Shown: in pieces, positions 51,909 to 60,000 of the stretch
Layout: each line of letters opens with the position of its first letter
How positions within the stretch are numbered: position 1 is the stretch's first letter
Assembly (NCBI RefSeq): GCF_022647665.1
Contig: NZ_CP071872.1
Coordinates: 6,696,001-6,760,000, forward strand
DNA length: 64,000 nucleotides
Origin: Streptomyces formicae
GTDB taxonomy: Bacteria; Actinomycetota; Actinomycetes; Streptomycetales; Streptomycetaceae
Direction: 5' to 3'
Notes under the pieces: model-generated
What the model was told of the DNA's origin: nothing
Database searches by the model: none
What the model saw: the letters and a program-made list of their open reading frames with translations, nothing else
Program-made: the position numbers and the translations under genes

Positions 51909-54491
51909 TCACTTGAGGAAGCCGCTCAGGACCTGGGCGGTCCAGGTTCCGTCGTGGTACGTGCGGGCGAACTTCGCCGACTCCTGCCCGATCAGGGCGG
52001 TGCCCTCACGGTCGGCGACGAGCGACTCGACGACCTCGCGGAGGTCGGCCGGGGTGGCGCTCACGATCGGCAGGGCGCCCTGCGTGGCGCCGCGCACCTG
52101 GTCGCTGATGTAGCCGACCACGGGCTTGCCCGCGGCCATCGCCTCGACCGCGAAGGTGCCGTAGCTGCCGGTGGTGAACTGGTCGAGCACGAGGTCGCAG
52201 TCCTGGACCAGCTCCTGCATCTCGGCCACCGGGATGCCTTCGGCCAGCCGGAAGTCGATCAGGCCCTTGTCGTGGAGCTCGGTGAGGACCGGCATGATCC
52301 GGTCGGTGCCCTTGGTCCACCGCTTGGACGGGGCGTGCAGCACGACGGGCCGCTTGCGCTCCATCACCGGACGGTTCGTGGACCAGGAGTCGACGTCCAC
52401 GACGAGCGGGGTCCAGGTGGCGGTCGGCAGGTCGTCGAGCAGGTCGGGGGTCGTGACGTAGAGCGGGAGCCCGCACTCGTCGGCGATCTTCTTGTTCCGC
52501 TCGGCCTTGGCCTGCAGCCTCGCGGCGATGCCCGCGGGGGCGTCGCGGAAGAGCGAGTACTCGTGGCGCTCCATGTGCCGGCCGGGGTGCCGGATCTCGC
52601 TGCCGTGGGCGAGCAGCCCGACCTTGATCCCGGCGTGCTTGAGGGCCGCCAGGTCACCGGCGATCGTGCCGCCGTTGAGGAGTCCGAAGACGGGCATGAA
52701 CGCGTCGGCGAGCAGGTGCGTGTAGCGGCCGACGATCCGCTCCACCTGCTGGAACTGCAGGTCGAGCTCGTCCAGCCGGGTCGCGTCGACATAGACGTCG
52801 GCCGGGTAGTCGAAGGACTCCGGGCGCTTGTTCATCACGACCTCGACGGACACGTCCGGGTCGAGACGGGTGATCGCCTGGGCGTACGCGGCGGCCTGCC
52901 CCGCGTAGTTCGCCGGGCCGAGGCCCAGCTTGATCCGCGTGTTGCCGAGCTTGCGCCAGGCCGGCTCGCCGTCCTTGGGCACGGCGGACCGCACCGCGCT
53001 CGGGGACTCCGTGACGGTCCACGCGATCTCCGGACGCGGGCCGGGCGGGGTCTTCTTCGACAGCTGCCGGTAGAGCTGGAGCAGCCGGCCGCTCTGCGCC
53101 TCCCACGAGAGGTCGGTGAGGACCTCCTCGGTGATGTTCGCGGCGAGCTCGTCGCGGCTCTTCATGGCGCGCGCTGCCGCCGCGGCGAAGGTCTTCGGGT
53201 CGTCCCAGGTGAAGACCTCGCCCAGACCGTGCTCCTCGACGTACGCCTTGATGACCTTCACGTCGCTGGTGACCAGCGGCAGCCGGGCCTGGAGGTACTC
53301 GGAGACCTTCGTCGGCAGCGAGACCTCGCAGTTGGGGACGCGCCGGAAGGGGGTCAGGCCCAGATCGGCCGAAGACAGGTAGTCGGCGACCTCGTGCTGG
53401 GGGACGTACGGCACCAGGTGGACCCGGTCGCGTACGCCGAGGGACCCGGCTCGCGCCAGGAGCTCCTCCAGGAGCGGGGTGGTGCGGCCGACGACGAGCG
53501 CCAGGTGGACATCGGGCAGCTCCGCCATCCCGTCGATCACCGCGTCGACGCCCCGCTCGGGGCCGATCCAGCCCGAGTAGACCATCAGCGGCACCTCGGG
53601 GCCGAGGCCGCACGCCTGGCGCACCGACGACCGTGACTTGCCGCTGCCGATCACCTCGCGGACCGGGGAGTTGCCCACGACCAGCGGCAGCTCGGACAGC
53701 TTGTGGTCGTTCTTCAGCAGCTCCGCCATCTGCGCCGAGACGGTGACGACGGCGTCGGCGCGGCCGATGAACTCGGCCTCCATCGCCGGAAGGGCGGACG
53801 CCTGACGGGCGTTGGGCCACTCGACGCCCTTGATGTACTCGTGGGCGTCGTACAGCCAGGCGCAGCGGTGGCCGCTCGCCCTGAGCCGCGCGGCGCTGCG
53901 CGCGGCGGTGACGATCATGGTGGCGTCGTTGGCGTGGATGACGTCCGGCTTGAGCTCCTCGATCACCGGACCGAAGGCCAGGTCGAGATCGATCACCTGC
54001 GGCCAGTCGCGGCGCCAGTCGCCGACGGGCACCGGGTCCTTGGGACGGCGGCGCTGCTCCCACTGGAAGGCCCGGACCCGCAGCCGGTGGACCGTGCGGC
54101 GGGCGCGCAGCATCGCCTTGACCGAGATCCGGCGCGGGGTGCCCGACCAGTTGCTCTCGGCCGACTTCTGCCGGACCCAGGCGCGGTAGGCCGCCCGGTA
54201 GCGGTTGAGCGCGGCCTGGTCCTGAAGGTGGAACTGCGTCGCGGCGGCCCGTACGGGATGGGTCTTGCGCGCGGTCACCGCCCGGGAGTACTCCTTGCCC
54301 ACGGGAACCCGGATCACGTCGATCGGGCCCATCTTGGAGTGCTGGACGCGCTTGGTGTCGCTCCTGCCGACCAGGGTGACGTGCCAGCCGTCGCGGGCCG
54401 CCGCGACAGCGGTCTTCTGTACCCGCGAGTCGCCCGTGATGCCGTTGGCGACGATCACCACGAGCCTAGGTCGGCGGGCAGGGGATTCCAT
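51909..54491 (-). CDS. Double-module glycosyltransferase, 860 residues
   Basis: The N-terminal half (1-500) is a GT4-type enzyme parallel to the next gene (VVIVANGITGDSRVQKTAVAA, KPDVIHANDATMI, LYDAHEYIKG, VYSGWIGPERGVDAVI, VPNCEVSLPTKVSEYLQARL). The second half (about 530-860) is another GT-B-like module (RIKLGLGPANYAGQAAAYAQ, LAHGSEIRHPGRHME, LHAPSKRWTKGTDRI, QFTTGSYGTFAVEAMAAGKP) without the N-terminal signature. So two transferase modules are fused in one chain. ATG at 54491 has GGAGGAAG. A 32-bp palindrome precedes it, so it may be transcribed separately from the aminotransferase and oxidoreductase genes. One module may be inactive or act on the other product; unknown. Confidence 0.85.
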   Translation of the reverse strand: MESPARRPRLVVIVANGITGDSRVQKTAVAAARDGWHVTLVGRSDTKRVQHSKMGPIDVIRVPVGKEYSRAVTARKTHPVRAAATQFHLQDQAALNRYRAAYRAWVRQKSAESNWSGTPRRISVKAMLRARRTVHRLRVRAFQWEQRRRPKDPVPVGDWRRDWPQVIDLDLAFGPVIEELKPDVIHANDATMIVTAARSAARLRASGHRCAWLYDAHEYIKGVEWPNARQASALPAMEAEFIGRADAVVTVSAQMAELLKNDHKLSELPLVVGNSPVREVIGSGKSRSSVRQACGLGPEVPLMVYSGWIGPERGVDAVIDGMAELPDVHLALVVGRTTPLLEELLARAGSLGVRDRVHLVPYVPQHEVADYLSSADLGLTPFRRVPNCEVSLPTKVSEYLQARLPLVTSDVKVIKAYVEEHGLGEVFTWDDPKTFAAAAARAMKSRDELAANITEEVLTDLSWEAQSGRLLQLYRQLSKKTPPGPRPEIAWTVTESPSAVRSAVPKDGEPAWRKLGNTRIKLGLGPANYAGQAAAYAQAITRLDPDVSVEVVMNKRPESFDYPADVYVDATRLDELDLQFQQVERIVGRYTHLLADAFMPVFGLLNGGTIAGDLAALKHAGIKVGLLAHGSEIRHPGRHMERHEYSLFRDAPAGIAARLQAKAERNKKIADECGLPLYVTTPDLLDDLPTATWTPLVVDVDSWSTNRPVMERKRPVVLHAPSKRWTKGTDRIMPVLTELHDKGLIDFRLAEGIPVAEMQELVQDCDLVLDQFTTGSYGTFAVEAMAAGKPVVGYISDQVRGATQGALPIVSATPADLREVVESLVADREGTALIGQESAKFARTYHDGTWTAQVLSGFLK

Positions 54492-54526
54492 TGCGTGCTT
54501 CCTCCGGGTGGAACGCATAATTCGGC

Positions 54527-54558
54527 GTCCCCGGTTCCCTCGCGAGGGAACCGGGGAC
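54527..54558. terminator. Perfect 32-bp palindrome upstream of the 860-residue GT gene
   Basis: All 32 bases pair (16-bp arms, no unpaired centre). It sits 38 bases after the oxidoreductase stop and 36 bases before the GT start. It may end transcription or serve as an operator; no T-tract follows. Confidence 0.7.
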
Positions 54559-54595
54559 CGGCGCGGGCAGCGCGTACCCGCCACCGAAGCGGGGG

Positions 54596-55612
54596 TCAGA
54601 CAGCCGGACCGCTGATGCTGTCCAGGCGGACGGTGGTGCCGGTGGTCGCCGACTCCAGTACGGCCGCGGCCACCTCCACGGTACGCAGGCCCTGCCGCAG
54701 CGTGCAGATATCCGGGTCCTTTCCGAGCACCGCGTCGCGGAAGAGCTCGTGCTCGACCAGGAGCGGCTCGCGCTTCGGGATGGCGTAGCGGATCATGTCG
54801 CCCTCGGCGACACCGCGGAACGCGCTCAGGGCCTCCCACTCGGTGGCCACGGCGGCGTTCGAGTAGAAGGTCAGGTCGGCGGTGAGGGTGTCGGCGATGA
54901 AGCAGCCGCGCTCGCCGGTGACCGAGGTGAATCGCTCCTTCAGCGGGCTCAGCCAGTTCACGAGGTGGCTGACCATGGTGCCGTCGCTGAGCTTGCCCAC
55001 GGCGGAGACCATGTCCTCGTGCGCGCGGCCGGACTTGGAGACCGTGTGCGCGGCGATCGAGGTGTACGACTGCCCGGTGACCCAGGCGGTCAGGTCGATG
55101 TCGTGGGTGGCGAGGTCCTTGACCACGCCGACGTCGGCGATGCGGTGCGGGAACGGGCCCTGGCGGCGGGTGACGACCTGGAAGACGTCGCCGAGCTCGC
55201 CGGCCTCCAGCCGCGAACGCAGACTGCGCAGCGCCGGGTTGCAGCGCTCGATGTGGCCGACGCCGGCGACCAGGCCGCGGGACTCGAAGGCGTCGACGAG
55301 GCGGCGGGCGCCCTCGACGGTGTCCGCGACGGGCTTCTCGACGAGCGCGCAGACCCCGGCCTCGGCCAGCTTCAGGCCGACTTCCTCGTGCAGTCCGGTC
55401 GGGCAGGCGACGACGGCGTAGTCGACGCCGAGGGCGATCAGCTCCTCGACGGTCGACAGCACGGGGGCGCCCTGCGCCCAGCCGTTCTTGTCGCCCATGG
55501 GGTCGACGACGGCGACGAGCTCGACACCGTCCAGCCCGGCCAGTACGCGGGCGTGGTGGCGTCCCATGGAGCCGAGGCCGATCAGGCCGGCCCGCAGTGC
55601 AGCGGCAGTCAC
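54596..55612 (-). CDS. Gfo/Idh/MocA oxidoreductase (WlbA/WbpB-like)
   Basis: The 338-residue NAD-dependent enzyme has the Rossmann motif LIGLGSMGRHHARVL and the family EKPVADT (around residue 95). A DXXXHD-like stretch also shows (VKDLATHDIDL). In the WlbA/WbpB branch it oxidises C3 of UDP-GlcNAcA to the 3-keto sugar. GTG at 55612 overlaps the aminotransferase stop (GTGA). The context with the aminotransferase, dehydrogenase and acetyltransferase supports that role; other substrates of the large family are possible. Confidence 0.88.
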   Translation of the reverse strand: MTAAALRAGLIGLGSMGRHHARVLAGLDGVELVAVVDPMGDKNGWAQGAPVLSTVEELIALGVDYAVVACPTGLHEEVGLKLAEAGVCALVEKPVADTVEGARRLVDAFESRGLVAGVGHIERCNPALRSLRSRLEAGELGDVFQVVTRRQGPFPHRIADVGVVKDLATHDIDLTAWVTGQSYTSIAAHTVSKSGRAHEDMVSAVGKLSDGTMVSHLVNWLSPLKERFTSVTGERGCFIADTLTADLTFYSNAAVATEWEALSAFRGVAEGDMIRYAIPKREPLLVEHELFRDAVLGKDPDICTLRQGLRTVEVAAAVLESATTGTTVRLDSISGPAV

Positions 55613-56727
55613 AGGTTCTCTCCCAGCGCGTTCACAGCAGTGACGATGCGCTCAAGATCGCCCTCGGTGAGGGAGGGGTGGACGGGGAGCGAGACGACCT
55701 CGGCGGCCGCGCGCTCGGTCTCGGGCAGGTCCCAGTCGCGGCCGGCCTTCTGGTCCGGCTCCCAGTACGGCTTCAGCCGGTGGATGGGGGTCGGGTAGTA
55801 GACGGCGTTGCCGACGCCCGCCTCGGTGAGCTGCGCCATGAAGGCGTCGCGGTCACCGCGGACGCGGACCGTGTACTGGTGGTAGATGTGGCGCGCACCC
55901 TCGGCGACCACCGGCGTCACGACGTTCGGCGCGGTGATGTTCGCCGACAGGTAGGCGGCGTTGGCGATGCGCTGCTCGGTCCAGCCGGGGAGCTTGGCGA
56001 GCTGGACGCGGCCGACGGCGGCGGCGACGTCCGTCATGCGCATGTTGGCGCCGACGATCTCGTTGGCGTAGCGCTGCTCCATGCCCTGGTTGCGCAGCAG
56101 GCGCAGGGTGCGGGCGATCTCGGCGTCGGCCGTGGAGATCATGCCGCCCTCGAGGCTGTGCATGTTCTTGGTCGGGTAGAAGCTGAACGTGCCGCCGGAG
56201 CCGAACGCGCCGACGGGCGTGCCGTTCAGCGCGGCCGCGTGCGCCTGGCAGGCGTCCTCGACGACGGCGAGCTTGTGCTTCTCGGCGATGGCCATGATCT
56301 TGTCCATCGCGGCGGGGTGGCCGTACAGGTGCACCGGCATGATCGCGGCAGTGCGGGGGGTGATGGCGGCCTCGACGGCGGCCGGCGAGAGGCAGTACGT
56401 GTCGGCCTCGATGTCGGCGAAGACGACGTCGGCGCCGACGAGGCGGACCGCGTTCGCCGAGGCGGCGAAGGAGAACGAAGGAACGATCACCTCGTCACCC
56501 GGGCCGATGCCAAGAGCCATCAGAAGGAGGTGCAGCGCGGAGGTACCGGAGTTGACGGCCACGCAGTGGCGGCCCTCCACGAGCTCCGAGAAGCCCTCCT
56601 CGAACGCGGCCACCTCAGGGCCCTGTACGACCCGACCGCTGCGCAGTACGCGTACGGCGGCCTCGATCTCTTCTTCACCGATGACCGGGCGGGCAGCAGG
56701 GATGGGCTGCGCGTTGCTGCTCGGCAT
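55609..56727 (-). CDS. DegT/DnrJ/EryC1/StrS aminotransferase (WlbC/WbpE-like)
   Basis: The 372-residue PLP enzyme adds an amino group to a keto-sugar nucleotide, using glutamate. Lys187 in FYPTKNMHSLEGG is the PLP lysine; the Asp of VVEDACQAHAA and GTSALHLLL are also present. ATG at 56727 has AGGAGG six bases upstream, and longer readings were rejected. It heads the second wall operon and is coupled to the oxidoreductase. Product is most likely the 3-amino sugar that the beta-helix acetyltransferase then acylates. Confidence 0.9.
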   Translation of the reverse strand: MPSSNAQPIPAARPVIGEEEIEAAVRVLRSGRVVQGPEVAAFEEGFSELVEGRHCVAVNSGTSALHLLLMALGIGPGDEVIVPSFSFAASANAVRLVGADVVFADIEADTYCLSPAAVEAAITPRTAAIMPVHLYGHPAAMDKIMAIAEKHKLAVVEDACQAHAAALNGTPVGAFGSGGTFSFYPTKNMHSLEGGMISTADAEIARTLRLLRNQGMEQRYANEIVGANMRMTDVAAAVGRVQLAKLPGWTEQRIANAAYLSANITAPNVVTPVVAEGARHIYHQYTVRVRGDRDAFMAQLTEAGVGNAVYYPTPIHRLKPYWEPDQKAGRDWDLPETERAAAEVVSLPVHPSLTEGDLERIVTAVNALGENL

Positions 56728-57064
56728 GGACGTCCTCCTTGAACACCGCAAGAGCTCTATATGGCAGAGGTCCGGGGCTGCGGGCGTTCTTAGGGCCGCG
56801 CGTACCCCTCCGGCGTGATTGCCGACGCCCTACCGAGGAATTGCTTCTGGGACCGGCCTGTCCCTGAGAACCGGGCCCGTCACCGACCGTAGTCTCTGGG
56901 CGGGGGCCCGCACACGGCAGCGACCGCCGTCACATTATCAGGAATTTCCCTGTCAATTTCTGGGCTGTTAACGCGCCCATGCATCAATTACGAAACAAAG
57001 CAGCGCCCCGCCCCTCGACACGAGAGGCGGGGCACTGATGCTTCAGCCGATCGTCACCAGTTGT
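56728..57064. other. AT-rich intergenic region upstream of the wall-sugar operon
   Basis: The stretch 56930-57000 is markedly poorer in G+C than everything around it and has the direct repeat GAAATT at a 12-base period. A minus-strand TTGACA lies at 56951-56956 and a TATAGA at 56756-56761, but neither has a well-placed partner box. The region carries the rne terminator at its far end. A promoter or regulator site for the aminotransferase operon is likely here. Confidence 0.5.
57001..57036 (-). terminator. rne terminator
   Basis: Hairpin with arms around CGCCCCGCC and GGCGGGGC, followed on the minus strand by a T-rich run (CTTTGTTTCG). Lies just after the rne stop. Confidence 0.8.
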
Positions 57065-60000
57065 TCAGCTTTCGACCGAAGCGGCCGCGGACGCCGTCAC
57101 GGAGGGCAGCGCCTGCTGCTCCGCCGCGGCGGTCTTCTTGGTGGCCGCCTTGGTGGCCTTCTTCGCGGTCGTCTTCTTGGCCGCGGTCTTCTTGGCCGCC
57201 GTCTTCTTGGTGGCGGCCTTCTTCGCCGTGGCCTTCTTGGCGGTCTTGCGCGCCGCCTTCTTGGCCGGGGCGGCCTCCTCGGCGTCCGCCGCGGCGGCGG
57301 CCTCGGCCTCGGGCTCCGCCTGGGGAGCGGCGGCGACCACGACGACCGCGGCCTCCTCCGCACCGGACGGCGAACCGGCCGGGGCGGTGACCTTGCGGGT
57401 CACCCGGCGACGGGCGCGCGGAGCGGCGGCTGCCGGCTCGGCCTCGGGAGCCGCAGGAGCCTCCACGGCCGGGGCCGGGGCCTCGGCGGGAACCTCGGTC
57501 ACGATCTCGACGGGGGTCTCGGTCCCCTTCGGCGAACCGGCCGGGGCCGTCGCCTTACGCGTCGCCCGGCGGCGGGTCCGGCCCGCGGGGGCCGCCTCCT
57601 CCGCGACGGCAGCGGCAACGGCCTCGGGCCGGGGCTGCGGCTCGGCGGCGGGGGCCGCCTCGACGGCCTCCTCCCGCACCCGCTCGGCCTGCTTCGGCGC
57701 ACCCGCCGGGGCGGTCGCCTTACGGGTCGCCCGGCGGCGGCCACGGCCCCGCACGGCCGCCTCGGCCTCGGCGACGCTGCCGTACAGCTCCTCGTCCGGG
57801 GCGAAGGCGGGCTCGGGCAGCGCCACCGGAGCGGCGGCCTCCGCCGCCACCTCGGCCTCGGTCTCCAGCTCCTCGGCGGGCGGGGCCTCGGCACCCGGCG
57901 CCTCGACGAAGACCTCGTGCTCGTGGACGTGCTCGGCACCGCCACGGCCGCGCTTCTTGGCGCGCTTGCCGCCACCGCCGCCGCCCGTGGTGGCCGGCTG
58001 CTCCATGTGCACGATGACACCGCGGCCGTTGCAGTGGACGCAGGTCTCCGAGAACGACTCCAGCAGACCCTGGCCGACCCGCTTACGGGTCATCTGGACG
58101 AGGCCCAGCGAGGTGACCTCGGCCACCTGGTGCTTCGTACGGTCCCGGCCCAGGCACTCCAGCAGGCGCCGCAGCACCAGGTCCCGGTTGGACTCCAGCA
58201 CCATGTCGATGAAGTCGATGACGACGATGCCGCCCAGGTCGCGCAGGCGCAGCTGGCGCACGATCTCCTCGGCCGCCTCCAGGTTGTTCCTGGTGACGGT
58301 CTCCTCGAGGTTGCCGCCCTGGCCGGTGAACTTGCCGGTGTTGACGTCGACGACGATCATCGCCTCGGTCTTGTCGATCACCAGCGAGCCGCCGGAAGGC
58401 AGCCAGACCTTCCGGTCCAGCGCCTTCATGAGCTGCTCGTCGATGCGGTACGTCGCGAAGACGTCGACCTCGGAGGTCCAGCGGTTCAGCCGGTCCGCCA
58501 GGTCGGGCGCGACATGCGAGACGTAGCCGTGGATGGTGTCCCACGCCTCGCCGCCGCTGACGATGACCTTGGAGAAGTCCTCGTTGAAGATGTCGCGGAC
58601 GACCCGGACGGTCATGTCCGGCTCGCCGTAGAGCAGGGTCGGGGCGTTGCCGTTCTTCGCCTTCTTCTGGATCTCCTCCCACTGCGCCTGGAGCCGCTCG
58701 ACGTCGCGGCGCAGCTCGTCCTCGCTGGCGCCCTCCGCGGCGGTGCGCACGATGACGCCCGCGTCCTCGGGGACGATCTTCTTGAGGATGGTCTTCAGCC
58801 GGGCGCGCTCGGTGTCGGGCAGCTTGCGGCTGATACCGGTCATCGAGCCCTCGGGCACGTAGACCAGGTAGCGGCCGGGGAGCGAGACCTGGCTGGTGAG
58901 GCGGGCGCCCTTGTGGCCGATCGGGTCCTTCGTCACCTGGACGAGGACGGACTGGCCGGACTTGAGCGCGGTCTCGATCCGGCGCGGGCCGTTGGCGAGC
59001 CCGAGCGCCTCGAAGTTGACCTCGCCGGCGTACAGGACGGCGTTGCGGCCCTTGCCGATGTCGACGAAGGCGGCCTCCATCGACGGCAGGACGTTCTGCA
59101 CCTTGCCCAGGTAGACGTTGCCGACGTACGAGGTCGACTGCTCCTTGTTGACGTAGTGCTCGACGAGCACGTTGTCCTCGAGGACGCCGATCTGGGTGCG
59201 CTCGCCGTTCTGCCGGACGACCATGACGCGCTCGACGGCCTCGCGGCGCGCCAGGAACTCCGCCTCGGTGATGATCGGCACCCGGCGGCGGCCCTGCTCG
59301 CGGCCCTCGCGGCGGCGCTGCTTCTTCGCCTCCAGACGGGTCGAGCCCTTGATGGACTGCACCTCGTCCGACGGCTCCGTCTTGGCACGGGGCTCGCGGA
59401 TCTTGACGACCGTACGCTCCGGCTCGTCGGTGCCGGGCTCGGTGTCGGCGGCCTCACCGCTGCGACGGCGGCGACGCCGGCGCCGGCGGCTGCTGCTGGT
59501 GCCGGGCGCGGACGGCGTGCCCGCCTCGGCTTCGTCCTCCTCGTCGGCGTCCTCGTCCTCGGCTTCGGCCTCCTCGCCCTCTTCGGCCTCCGGCCCCTCG
59601 GCGGCCTCGGTCTCCTCCGCCTCGGCGGCCTCGCCACGACGGCGGCGGCGGCCACCACGGCGGCGGCGGCGCGAGGGACGGTCCTCGTACTCGTCGGCCT
59701 CCTCGGCCTCCGGCTCCTCCGCCTCGACCTCGGCCTCGTCCGCGGGCTCGGTCTCGGCGGCCTCCACGGCCGCGGCGGGCTCGCCCCGGCGGCGCCTGCG
59801 ACGGCGCGAGGGGGTCTCGGCGACCGGCGCGGGCTGCTCGGCCTCTTCCTCCTCGGTCACCTCGGTGGCCTCGGCGGCGGCCGCGGCAGCGGCGGTCTCC
59901 GGCGTCTGGAACATCGGCTCGGTGAAGACCGGCGCCTGGAAGACGGCGACGGCGGGCCTGGTGGCACGGCGCCCGCGGGCGGCGGGCTGCTCGGGCTCCT

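Noticed and set aside
33268..56727. Secondary-metabolite (antibiotic sugar) cluster
   Set aside because: There are no polyketide, peptide-synthetase or resistance genes, and the enzymes fit wall polymer synthesis.
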